DNA of 64,000 nt from Opitutales bacterium (lineage in GTDB: Bacteria; Verrucomicrobiota; Verrucomicrobiia; Opitutales; T3Sed10-336), in assembly GCA_007130045.1 (NCBI GenBank), contig SLTG01000102.1, forward strand, positions 1 through 64,000. Direction: 5' to 3'. Below, one piece after another: positions 50,432 through 59,496 of the stretch (position 1 is the stretch's first letter; each line of letters begins with the position of its first letter). A model generated the notes under the pieces. It saw nothing but the letters and a program-made list of their open reading frames with translations, ran no database searches and was not told the DNA's origin. A program made the translations under genes and the position numbers.

Positions 50432-51466
50432 ATGAACTTCACGGACTTGGCATTTTCGGTTGAAGGACGGATAAACCGGGTCGTTTTCTGGAAGGCCCTC
50501 GTCCCTCTGGTCCTGATCGGTTGGATCGGGTTTACCCTTGCCGAGGCGGCGGAGGGTTTGGCGGCCCTGGCCGGGTGGATCATTCTCACCGCGTTGATCT
50601 GGCCTCTCGTGGCGGTGTCCGTCAAGCGGTGGCATGATCGCGACAAATCCGCCTGGTGGTGCCTGCTGATGCTTGTGCCGGCGGCCGGACACATCTGGTG
50701 GCTGGTCGAACTCGGGTTCTTTCAGGGCACGTCCGGACCCAATCGCTTCGGTTATCCCATCGACGTCCCGAAGGAGAAGCGCCCGCGCGCCTCCCATCCG
50801 CGGCCCAAAAAAGCCGGTTGGACCGCCCGATCCCGTTCCTCAACACGGATTCTTCCCCCAAGCTATCCCGACCTCATGGCCATGTTCGCGAAACTGGCCA
50901 AATGCGACGGTCCGATCAGCAGAGCGGAAATCAGCGTGCTGGACTCGCACATGGCCGACTCCCTGGCTCTTTCGTCACAGGCGCGGAAAGAAGCGATCCG
51001 TGAGTTCCGCGCGGCAAGGGATTCCGGAATGTCCTTCGAAACCCACGCCCGGCGATTCTTCAAGCATCATTCCGAGGACTCGCAATTCCTTGCCCAGGTC
51101 ATCGACATGCTGGTCTCACTTGCTATGGCCGACGGCAACCTGAAACGGCGCGAAGTTCTTTTTCTCGACCTTGTCGTCGCGATATTCGGGGTGAGCAGCA
51201 GGAAGTATTACGAGTGCAAATACGGCGAATCCGGCCCCCGCGTCGACGCCACCTCCCTTCCCGAAGAAAAGGAGTACGCCCGCACCCTCGGGCTGACCGG
51301 GCGCGTGTCGCGGGGCGAGATCCGCAAAGCCTACCGCGGCCTCGTCGGCCAGTATCATCCCGACAAGGTCTCTCACCTCGGTCCGCGCCTCCGCGAGGTC
51401 GCCGGCAACGAAATCAAGAAAATCAACGAAGCCTACGAGTTCTTTCGCAAGAAATACGACCTGTAA
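50432..51466 (+). CDS. DUF805 + TerB-like + DnaJ-domain fusion protein (DjlA-like C-terminal half)
   Basis: N-terminal FSVEGRINRVVFW...VKRWHDRDKSAWW (DUF805), central TerB-like helices, C-terminal J domain with HPD (GQYHPDKV). Confidence 0.8.
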   Translation: MNFTDLAFSVEGRINRVVFWKALVPLVLIGWIGFTLAEAAEGLAALAGWIILTALIWPLVAVSVKRWHDRDKSAWWCLLMLVPAAGHIWWLVELGFFQGTSGPNRFGYPIDVPKEKRPRASHPRPKKAGWTARSRSSTRILPPSYPDLMAMFAKLAKCDGPISRAEISVLDSHMADSLALSSQARKEAIREFRAARDSGMSFETHARRFFKHHSEDSQFLAQVIDMLVSLAMADGNLKRREVLFLDLVVAIFGVSSRKYYECKYGESGPRVDATSLPEEKEYARTLGLTGRVSRGEIRKAYRGLVGQYHPDKVSHLGPRLREVAGNEIKKINEAYEFFRKKYDL

Positions 51467-51555
51467 CGCGGGAATCCCGGTTTCTTATTCAGCGCGGATC
51501 GGCCCTTCCTCAACGGGATTCGTCATGTTCCGTTCCGCTCTCTATAATGAAACAA

Positions 51556-51588
51556 GAAAAAGGCCGGGACGCCGCCCCGGCCTTTTTC
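51556..51588. terminator. Bidirectional terminator between convergent genes
   Basis: GAAAAAGGCCGGG...CCCGGCCTTTTTC hairpin between the J-domain gene and hsp20. Confidence 0.85.
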
Positions 51589-51628
51589 GTTTAATCATTT
51601 CGCTCCCGGCGGAGACGAATCGATCGAC

Positions 51629-52033
51629 TTACTCGATAGCGATCTTTTTCCGCTGGGCTCCTTTGCCCTTCGGAAGGGTCAAACGCAGGACGCCGTTCTT
51701 CAATTCGGCGTGTACGTTGTCCTGTTCCAGGCCTTCCGGAACCGTCAGGTGCAACCGGTATTCGATCGGGCCGGTTTCGGCCCAGACCGTATTCCAGTTT
51801 TCAGGCTTTTCCCAAGTGCGGTTCGCCGAAAGTACGAGTTCACGCCCTTCAACGGATAGATTCAGGTCATCCTTCTTTACCCCCGGGGTAAAGATTTCCA
51901 GCCCGAAGGCCTCACCGGATTCCTTGATCTCGTAGTGCGGCGTCACGGGATAATAACCCGTTTCTTCGCGCGCGGACCCTTCCCGGGACAAACGCCCGCT
52001 CTTTCTCGGGACAACTGTTTTTGAGAAGACCAT
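51629..52033 (-). CDS. Hsp20/alpha-crystallin family small heat shock protein
   Basis: FTPGVKKDDLNLSVEGRELVLSANR...EYRLHLTVPEGLEQDNVHAELKNGVLRLTLPK; RBS aaaggaggg upstream. Confidence 0.92.
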   Translation of the reverse strand: MVFSKTVVPRKSGRLSREGSAREETGYYPVTPHYEIKESGEAFGLEIFTPGVKKDDLNLSVEGRELVLSANRTWEKPENWNTVWAETGPIEYRLHLTVPEGLEQDNVHAELKNGVLRLTLPKGKGAQRKKIAIE

Positions 52034-52063
52034 GACTACATCCCTCCTTTCTTGTTCAAACAA

Positions 52064-52540
52064 TTACTTACCTTCTTCGATCATCACTTTCCGTGCCCGG
52101 GCTTCCTCCCTCTTGGGCAGGGTGACGGTCAGCACGCCATCCGCATAGGATGCCTTCACATCGTCTTCCGCAATCGCTTCCGGAATACGAATGCTCCGGC
52201 GAACTTCGAAGGACTGCGTTTCCTGGCCGTCTTCGGCAAAGCCCTTGCGGGAGCCGGTAACCGTCAGGATACCACGTTCCATTTCCACGTTGATCGCATC
52301 CTTCTCCATCCCCGGCAGATCCATGCGAACGTAGTAGTTTTCGCCGTCTTCAAACATGTCGGTCGCCGGACGAACGGTGGTGCGCTCACCCCGATAACCG
52401 TAGAAGTCGTCGTCGAACGCCAGATCAAGCAACCGGTCGAAGTTGCTCCCCCATTCACTCAACCGCGGCAATGCCGCTTCAAAAAACGGATCGCGGTGCG
52501 AAAACAGGGTGTTTGGTACATTTCTTTTAACGAGTCTCAT
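52064..52540 (-). CDS. Hsp20/alpha-crystallin family small heat shock protein
   Basis: DLPGMEKDAINVEMERGILTVTGSR...SFEVRRSIRIPEAIAEDDVKASYADGVLTVTLPK; strong RBS. Confidence 0.92.
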   Translation of the reverse strand: MRLVKRNVPNTLFSHRDPFFEAALPRLSEWGSNFDRLLDLAFDDDFYGYRGERTTVRPATDMFEDGENYYVRMDLPGMEKDAINVEMERGILTVTGSRKGFAEDGQETQSFEVRRSIRIPEAIAEDDVKASYADGVLTVTLPKREEARARKVMIEEGK

Positions 52541-52902
52541 ACTGCCACCTCCTTTCTTAAAGAACTTACAGACTGAGTCATTCAGCTTCACTTGTACAAG
52601 TAGCTAAATCCATGCCAAGGAATGCCAAACTTAAAATTTTGATTATCAACATCCTATAAAGTGATACTTCGCTGACGAGCGGACGGATCGACCCAGCTCT
52701 GCGCCAATTCGTCACACTTGATTCGTCCGCTGTCTCATACCGCTGGAAACGAGCCTCGCCGTGCCGATTCGTCTTTGCCTTCGAACGCGATTACGAAAGC
52801 AAAACCGCGAACGCACGGGGATCGAGCGCACGAATACAACACAGATCCATAAAAATCGCGGTGCTTCTTGCCATTCGGAGTAATCTGTCCGATGATGCCC
52901 GG

Positions 52903-53748
52903 ATGAAACGCTACCGACAGGCGGGACTCTTGGCGTTGGCAAGCGTTCTTCTGCTTTACGCACTCCTCAACGGAGGTAACGAAGAAGAATCCCGCCTGGA
53001 TCCCGACACACTCTATGCCGCCGAAATCGCCACCGTAGGCATGGACCAGTACACCGGCGCGCCGGTGGTGCTCGTTCGTGCAATAGACTCGGGAAGAGTC
53101 GTCCCGATCTGGATCGGCTTTAACGAGGCCCAGGCGATAGCACGGGCGCTGCACGGCATCGAACCGACCCGACCCATGACCCACGACCTGATGGCTGCAT
53201 TGATGCGTGCCGGAGGTAATGAGATCGAGCAGATCGCCGTTTACGACATTCGCGAGGGCACCTATTACGGCGCCGTTCATCTGAAACGGGGCGGCGAAGG
53301 CGATGTCATGAGGATTGACAGCCGACCCAGCGACGCCCTCGCACTGGCGATCAGACTCGATTCCCCCATCCGTCTGGCGGGAAAAGTCATCGATCAGGCC
53401 CGAGACTTTCAGTTCGTCCCTCCCGATGAATCCGAACAGGTGGTGCGCATGTTCGGAATGACCCTTCTTCACCCCACCGAAGAACGCAGGGAACGCTTCG
53501 GGCTCGGCGACCACGACGGTGTGATGATTTCAGACGTTTCCGAAGTCGCCGCGGAAGAAGGATTGAAGGTAGGCGACCTGATTACCCACGTTGACGGGAC
53601 TCCCGTCCGCAGTCCGCTGGAGTTGCTGGATCTCACCGGGAACCTTCGTCCCGGAGCCGAGGTGGAGGTCACGTACCGGCGCGGAGACGAGGAAAAAAAG
53701 GTCACCCTCGTCGTTCCCCGGGACGATGAATCCATCGTCCCGATCTAG
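52903..53748 (+). CDS. BFN (DUF151, bifunctional nuclease-like) + PDZ domain protein
   Basis: PVVLVRAIDSGRVVPIWIGFNEAQAIARAL...IDSRPSDALALAIRLDSPI, followed by PDZ EVAAEEGLKVGDLITHVDGTPVRSPLEL. Confidence 0.85.
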   Translation: MKRYRQAGLLALASVLLLYALLNGGNEEESRLDPDTLYAAEIATVGMDQYTGAPVVLVRAIDSGRVVPIWIGFNEAQAIARALHGIEPTRPMTHDLMAALMRAGGNEIEQIAVYDIREGTYYGAVHLKRGGEGDVMRIDSRPSDALALAIRLDSPIRLAGKVIDQARDFQFVPPDESEQVVRMFGMTLLHPTEERRERFGLGDHDGVMISDVSEVAAEEGLKVGDLITHVDGTPVRSPLELLDLTGNLRPGAEVEVTYRRGDEEKKVTLVVPRDDESIVPI

Positions 53749-53928
53749 TGTTCTAAAACCCTAAAAGTGGAAGTATAGTTGGCGTCCGGCTGTGGAAGGA
53801 CGATGAAACGGAATGCTTCCGGGTTTACTCACTGAGCGCCACAGAATTGGGGTCCCGAAAGCACGGACGGACCGGCACGACGAAAATGCTCACGTTTGCC
53901 GCTCAAACTCCTGTCGGCATTCCGCTTG

Positions 53929-54795
53929 TCAATCCGGAATACTCGCCGTCGCCGTCGCGCTCTCCCCGGCACCCTCACCCTCTTCCCACCGGAGCGCCAA
54001 TTCACCGTGGCGCCCGGGAGCGACGAAAAAGAGCAGGTAGGGATTGGCGGAGACGGCCCGGTGAAACCGCGCCGCCAGGAGCTTTTCGCCGTCCAGTTCG
54101 GCCCGGAATTCCTCGATTATTCTCTCAGGGATCAGACTGCCGTCCGGGTTTTTCCGCAGACCGGTTTCCATCGGGTGGTTGATCAGGGTTCGAACCTCGC
54201 CGGGTTCCCCCGGAGCCATGCGGGAGGGCGGTCGAACGCGCGCTTGCATAAAATCGGAGTTATCGGACGAATTGCCTTGAGACAGGCACCCGCTCACCGT
54301 GACCCGCACATCCCGTTGACCCGCCAGCCACTCCCCCCGGTTCGTGCGCGCCAGGGCGACGACGGTCTGGGAGCCGTCGAGACGAATACGGGTCGTGATC
54401 CGCGCCTTTCCGGCGAGCGGCGTGAAATGGATTTCCGCAACCTCGGGGCTCGGGTTGCCGGCGGCGAAAAGGTACAATGCCTCGACATGATCGTCCGGAT
54501 TCATGGGGTGATCCACTTCGACGGTGACCGGCACCGAACTCCCGTCCTGGGTGACTGCCGGGAGGTCCAGGCGGATGGACCCGGCGCGGGGGGTGGCGCC
54601 GTCGAGAAGCTCGGTCGCGGCGTCAATCCGTTCCCAGGCGGCACGTCCCTGCGCGTTTACCCAGGAAGGAGCCCCGAGCACGAGAAGGGCGAAACCTGCC
54701 GCCGCTGTAAGAATTCCCCGGGAAAAATGCCGTGGGAGATCCATCGGTCGTTTACCGAAATCGGATACGGTCGTAGCGCGAGTTGTTGAATACAT
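53929..54795 (-). CDS. SoxYZ-like sulfur carrier fusion
   Basis: Sec signal; SoxY-like half VTVEVDHPMNPDDHVEALYLFAAGNPSPEVAEIHFTPLAGKARITTRIRLDGSQTVVALA...VTVSGC; SoxZ-like half INHPMETGLRKNPDGSLIPERIIEEFRAELDGEKLLAARFHRAVSANPYLLFFV. Confidence 0.82.
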   Translation of the reverse strand: MYSTTRATTVSDFGKRPMDLPRHFSRGILTAAAGFALLVLGAPSWVNAQGRAAWERIDAATELLDGATPRAGSIRLDLPAVTQDGSSVPVTVEVDHPMNPDDHVEALYLFAAGNPSPEVAEIHFTPLAGKARITTRIRLDGSQTVVALARTNRGEWLAGQRDVRVTVSGCLSQGNSSDNSDFMQARVRPPSRMAPGEPGEVRTLINHPMETGLRKNPDGSLIPERIIEEFRAELDGEKLLAARFHRAVSANPYLLFFVAPGRHGELALRWEEGEGAGESATATASIPD

Positions 54796-54838
54796 CTTCA
54801 GTTGAATATCGTGATTACGATTCCACCGTACTTGCCGG

Positions 54839-55879
54839 TCACTGTTTTGCAAGCCGCAGCGCCGCGAAGGCGCCAACAAAGATGCCGGTCGCGGCCATGA
54901 ACGAAGGCAGTGCGAGCGTGGAGAGACCGGACAATCCCTGGCCGATGGAACAGCCGATTGCCAGCGCGCCGCCCACTCCCATCAGGACGCCTCCGCCGAT
55001 CGCACGCAACATGTGTCCGGGGGATTCAAAACCCCGAAGCTCGAAACTGCGGCTCAGCACCGAGGCCGCGATCGAACCGGCCAGGACGCCGGCGACAACC
55101 GTAACACCGAACGCGAGCTGCGTGCCGGTGGAGAACATGAGGTACTGAATCGCGTCGCCGACGGGAGCGACGAACGTGAGACTTTCCACTCGAACCGGGT
55201 CGAAATCATCGGCTCCGAAGTACCCCGTCGCCACCCACCCCGCCGGCACCAGAGTACCGATAATCACGGCCCCGCCTGCATCCCGGGGCGTTTGAAACAG
55301 GCCCAGGCGCACGAGCGCGAAAGCGGCCAGCCCGGCGGCCAGGAGGATGGCAGGCAAGGCGCGGGCGATCCCCGGCCCGAGTCCTGCGGATTCGAGCAGC
55401 CCGGGAATACTGGGGGCGGTCAACTCCGGTGTCACGGTAGTCGCCTCGGCGACCGAGAGCCGCAAAGGCGCCAGCAACCCGGTAAGCGCGACGTAGGCGG
55501 AAATGCCCAGGCAGAGCAGAACCACCAGCGAGCGGAGGTTGCCGTCGCCGAGCAACACCAGGGCGCGGGAACCGCAACCCCTTGCGAGCATCATGCCGCA
55601 ACCGAAGAGGACCCCGCCCAGGGGAATGAGGAGCCAGGAGAAACCCGCCTGAAGATAGAGCGACTCACCCAGGTCCACCAGGCCGAGCCCGGCGACCAGT
55701 TGCGTGCCGGCAATCGCTACCGCCACGGCCAGCACAAACGCGGCCGCGCGCCGGGGACGGCCCTCGCCCCACCATTCCCGGAGGCCGCCGGTCAGGCAGA
55801 ATTCGATGCGCTGCCCTACGGCGCCGAAAATCAACCCTATAGCGAAGCCGGCCCAAACAACAACCAACGTATGCGTCAT
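54839..55879 (-). CDS. YeeE/YedE family (DUF395) transporter
   Basis: GLIFGAVGQRIEFCLTGGLREW, GGVLFGCGMMLARGCGSRALVLLGDGNLRSLVVLL, GGGVLMGVGGALAIGCSIGQGLSG. Confidence 0.9.
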   Translation of the reverse strand: MTHTLVVVWAGFAIGLIFGAVGQRIEFCLTGGLREWWGEGRPRRAAAFVLAVAVAIAGTQLVAGLGLVDLGESLYLQAGFSWLLIPLGGVLFGCGMMLARGCGSRALVLLGDGNLRSLVVLLCLGISAYVALTGLLAPLRLSVAEATTVTPELTAPSIPGLLESAGLGPGIARALPAILLAAGLAAFALVRLGLFQTPRDAGGAVIIGTLVPAGWVATGYFGADDFDPVRVESLTFVAPVGDAIQYLMFSTGTQLAFGVTVVAGVLAGSIAASVLSRSFELRGFESPGHMLRAIGGGVLMGVGGALAIGCSIGQGLSGLSTLALPSFMAATGIFVGAFAALRLAKQ

Positions 55880-56020
55880 AGGGCTTTCTTACCTCTGATT
55901 TCCTGTTTTTCAATGCTCATTGTTCGCGCCGGCGCCCGAAGTTGACCTCCGGGAAACGTCCGTTCCAAATGACCATTGAAAAACGCACGACGACAAATCG
56001 AAAATCAGCGCCGCGCCTTT

Positions 56021-57334
56021 CTAAACAGCGGGACGGGTTCCCCATGTGTCTTCCGCTATGGCCGCGTACCACGCCTCGGCGAAGCGAGCCTCCCGCCGCC
56101 TGAAATCGGGCGAGGCGTCCATCGGGCTGACCCCGCCGGAACCCGGCACTTCCCGGAGTTCACCGTCGTGAACCTCGTACACGCCTGCAACGGTGATCCC
56201 CCAGTCGGGCGCAATGACGCTATAACAGGTATTGACCCAGTGCGGTTCCGGGGGCGCATCGCCGGCGAGATCGGCGATCACCGCGCGAGCGGTGACCTTT
56301 GCCTGCGTGTTGGCGACGAAACCCGACTTCGGCATCGGAGCGGCCTGAGTGGCGTCGCCGATCACGTAAACGCCGTTGACTTGGCGCGATTCGAAGGTGC
56401 GGGGATTCACCGGCACCCATCCGGACTCGTCGGCTACCCCGGCACGGTCCGCAATAAAGCCGGCCTTCTGGGGCGGAACGACGTTCAGGACGGATGCCCG
56501 ATGGATTTCGCCGAACTCCGTTTCCACTTCAAGCGCGTCGGCGTCCACGCGGATCACGCGCCCGTCGCCCGAACGGCCCACCCACTCGATCATGTCGCCG
56601 TAGTTTTCACGCCACCCCTCCATGAACAATCCCTGCTTGGAAAAATTGTCCTTGGCATCCAGGAGCAGGACCTTGGACCGGGGTTTATGGTTCTTGAAAT
56701 AGTTCGCCACCATGCTGACCCGCTCGTACGGCCCCGGCGGGCAGCGGAAGGGATCATCGGGAGCGACGAGGATGAAGGTTCCCCCGTCCTCCATCTCCTC
56801 GAGCTGCCTGCGGAGCAAATGCGTCTGGGAGCCGGCCTTCCAGGCGTGCGGCGCTTTTTCGGACGCCGCCCGGTCATAACCTTCGAGCTCACCCCACCGG
56901 AAATCTATGCCCGGAGAGAGAATCAAACGGTCCCAGGAAACCGTTTCGCCCCCCGCGAGGATCAACCGGCGGCCGGGCACGTCGACGTCCTCCGCCATCG
57001 CGTGAATCACGCGGACGCCGTACCGGTCCCGCAACTCCCGGTAGTCGTGACCGAGGGACTCGAAATCGCGCATTCCGCCGAGGTACAGGTTGGTAAACGG
57101 ACAGGTGTAAAAGCGTTCCCGGGGTTCGACCAGCATGACGTCGACCGAGGGCGCGAATCGTTTGATATACTTCGCCGCAGTCGCCCCGCCGAACCCGCCG
57201 CCGACAATCGCGACCCGACCGGGCGAGGAACGTCCGGCAAATGCCGGAAAACCGCAAGCCGCCAGGAGAGTGCCGGCGCCCGCGGCGCCCATCAGTTTCA
57301 GCGCTCGGCGCCGATTCATACGCGTCGTATCCAT
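56021..57334 (-). CDS. fccB: Flavocytochrome c sulfide dehydrogenase-like flavoprotein (FccB/SoxF-like), Tat signal
   Basis: MNRRRALKLMGAAGAGTLLAACG Tat-like signal, VAIVGGGFGGATAAKYIKR, GVYVIGDATQAAPMPKSGFVANTQAK. Confidence 0.85.
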   Translation of the reverse strand: MDTTRMNRRRALKLMGAAGAGTLLAACGFPAFAGRSSPGRVAIVGGGFGGATAAKYIKRFAPSVDVMLVEPRERFYTCPFTNLYLGGMRDFESLGHDYRELRDRYGVRVIHAMAEDVDVPGRRLILAGGETVSWDRLILSPGIDFRWGELEGYDRAASEKAPHAWKAGSQTHLLRRQLEEMEDGGTFILVAPDDPFRCPPGPYERVSMVANYFKNHKPRSKVLLLDAKDNFSKQGLFMEGWRENYGDMIEWVGRSGDGRVIRVDADALEVETEFGEIHRASVLNVVPPQKAGFIADRAGVADESGWVPVNPRTFESRQVNGVYVIGDATQAAPMPKSGFVANTQAKVTARAVIADLAGDAPPEPHWVNTCYSVIAPDWGITVAGVYEVHDGELREVPGSGGVSPMDASPDFRRREARFAEAWYAAIAEDTWGTRPAV

Positions 57335-57353
57335 AAGAGTCGTACGTTAAGTG

Positions 57354-57749
57354 TTATTCATCGGCATCCGGCGTCAACGAAGCAAAATAGTTCGCCACCG
57401 CCTCGAGTTCCTCGTCGCTGTACCCCCGGGCCAATCGGGGCATGACCGTGGCGCCCGGCATTTGATCCCGTTTAAAGGCGAGGAGCTGGGCGCTCAACAC
57501 GGCTGCGGGTTGGCCCGCCAGCGAGGGGATCGCGGTATCCAGGCGGCCTCCGGTGCCGTGGCAGGCCGCGCAGCTTTGCGCGATGACCTCGGCCCGTTCA
57601 GCCAGGAGATCGCCGTCCTCGGAAACCTCCGGTCCGCTCGAGGCGAGTGCGGCGACAATCACGCATGCGAACGCGACGCACCCGGACAGTCCCAATATTC
57701 GCGCCTTTCGGCTCCCGCACGTTTTTCCGCCATAAGATTTCATCGCCAA
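57354..57749 (-). CDS. Class I c-type cytochrome (FccA-like subunit)
   Basis: CAACH heme-binding motif, MPRLARGYSDEELEAVANYFASL. Confidence 0.88.
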   Translation of the reverse strand: MAMKSYGGKTCGSRKARILGLSGCVAFACVIVAALASSGPEVSEDGDLLAERAEVIAQSCAACHGTGGRLDTAIPSLAGQPAAVLSAQLLAFKRDQMPGATVMPRLARGYSDEELEAVANYFASLTPDADE

Positions 57750-57860
57750 AGCGTTTACCGGCCCTAACGACGCGGGTCAAGCGGGAATATGCGAACGTCG
57801 AAAATGCTCGGCCAACCGGAAATCCGAAGAGTCCGGCCTCACTCGCACGGCCGGGTCCCT

Positions 57861-59177
57861 CTATGCGGCGTTCCAGGCGCCGGGCTTTTCCGGTTTCGCG
57901 CAGGGCGACCAACCCGATACCTCGAACCCGAGCTTTCCGGCAAACAACTCAAGTTCCGCGCCCGATGCCGGGAGACAGGAGAGCAGTCTTTTTCGAAGAT
58001 CGGTTAGACCGGTATCGATGTCGGGCATCGGCTTCAATTCCCCTTCCAGTCCGAGTAGAAAGCGCCACTCGGACAAACGATCCCGGTTGTAGTCGTCGAA
58101 AATGTCAAGAGATGCCGATCCGGCCAGCACGCCGGCCATTCGCCCCGCCAGATCTTCGGCTTCCAGCAATCCGAAGTTCATGCCCTGCACCCCGACCGGC
58201 CCGGTCAAATGCCCGGCGTCACCGGCCAACCATACCCGGCCGGAGCCGAAACGCTCCGCCAGGCGCCGCTCGAATCGCACCCAAAGGTTCCAGTAGTTTT
58301 GCTTCACGTTGGCCGGACACCAGGGCACTCGCTCTGCAAGCAGATTGTGCAATCTTTCCGCGTCCAGCGCACCGAATTCGGTCCGGTTGACACGTTGAAT
58401 CAGCTCCGGATCTTTTCTGCGCAGATATTCTGGGGGCGTTCCCTCTCGATCGAGCTGAAAACTCCACCGGCAGCCGTTTTTTCCGATCGGCCAACGCACG
58501 TTCATAAGTCCGTTTTTTTCGATGATTTGCAGCGCGTCGCACGATCCGCATTCGGCGTCGAACTCAAATACGGCGTAATCTTCGTGTGGAGCCACTTCCG
58601 GAAACGGAATCCGCAGGTTTCGACGGACGAACGACTCGAATCCGTCGGCGCCTATCACCAGCGAGGCGTTGAAGACTTTCGTTCGACGCACGAATCCCGC
58701 GCCATGAGCCACCGCGTAGCCCACCACGCGTCCCTCAAGCTCGTCGACTCCCACGCGCACTCCATCGGAATCCTGATCGATTTCCCTCGCACGGTGTTTC
58801 CACCTGACGTGAACGCCGTATTCGTTCAACGCCTCTTCCAGGATCGTTTCGAGATGATTCTGGCCGACGACCGCGAGATACGGATTACGCAAGCCGCCGA
58901 ACCGTAAATCGATCCCGGCGGCGAGGCGGCGATCCCGAAAAAAATCGACGCGCGAAATCTTGCGGGCCCCGTCGAGGACTTTGTTCAAAAGTCCGAATTC
59001 CTCAAAAAGGTCCAATGTCGCCGGATGCAGGGTCAGGGCGTAACTGTGAGTACTGCCGTGAGACCCCGAGTCGACCGTCTCGACCGAGAACCCTCTTCTG
59101 CGTAGTGCCAGTGCCGCGAAAAGGCCCACCGGTCCGGCCCCGACAATGACTACATCCACCTTCTTCGGTTTTTTCAT
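57861..59177 (-). CDS. FAD-dependent monooxygenase (PHBH/UbiH-like)
   Basis: VVIVGAGPVGLFAALALRRRGFSVETVD, VIGADGFESFVRR, VWLAGDAGHLTGPVGVQGMNFG. Confidence 0.87.
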   Translation of the reverse strand: MKKPKKVDVVIVGAGPVGLFAALALRRRGFSVETVDSGSHGSTHSYALTLHPATLDLFEEFGLLNKVLDGARKISRVDFFRDRRLAAGIDLRFGGLRNPYLAVVGQNHLETILEEALNEYGVHVRWKHRAREIDQDSDGVRVGVDELEGRVVGYAVAHGAGFVRRTKVFNASLVIGADGFESFVRRNLRIPFPEVAPHEDYAVFEFDAECGSCDALQIIEKNGLMNVRWPIGKNGCRWSFQLDREGTPPEYLRRKDPELIQRVNRTEFGALDAERLHNLLAERVPWCPANVKQNYWNLWVRFERRLAERFGSGRVWLAGDAGHLTGPVGVQGMNFGLLEAEDLAGRMAGVLAGSASLDIFDDYNRDRLSEWRFLLGLEGELKPMPDIDTGLTDLRKRLLSCLPASGAELELFAGKLGFEVSGWSPCAKPEKPGAWNAA

Positions 59178-59229
59178 GAAATTCTCCTCCCGATTCGGTT
59201 TGCCTGTGATCTGGATGCGATCTCTTTGA

Positions 59230-59243
59230 GTATAAGTTTATAC
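59230..59243. promoter_or_regulatory. Inverted-repeat operator candidate in a divergent intergenic region
   Basis: GTATAA-gt-TTATAC between divergent starts at 59177(-) and 59497(+). Confidence 0.45.
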
Positions 59244-59496
59244 TACACCGGTTTTCACGGAGAACTCCGCGCACTTGTTGGCAAAGAATGAGCACTCACT
59301 GATCGTCGGCTACAGCCCTGCGACGGCTACGCCGGACCCAAGGAGCGAAACGGGGATCTCGCCGGCGGAAATTCGCAAGATCCACACAGACCCGGACAAA
59401 CTACGCCCGGAGGGATCCGACCATCTCAATTATCATGAATTTTGCGCGGCGGCACGGGATTATTTCGGAACCAGACAACTCGATCACAACGGCCCT

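Noticed and set aside
55013-57445. Long + strand ORFs (310 and 489 aa) opposite YeeE and fccB
   Set aside because: Antisense shadows of recognised minus-strand genes.
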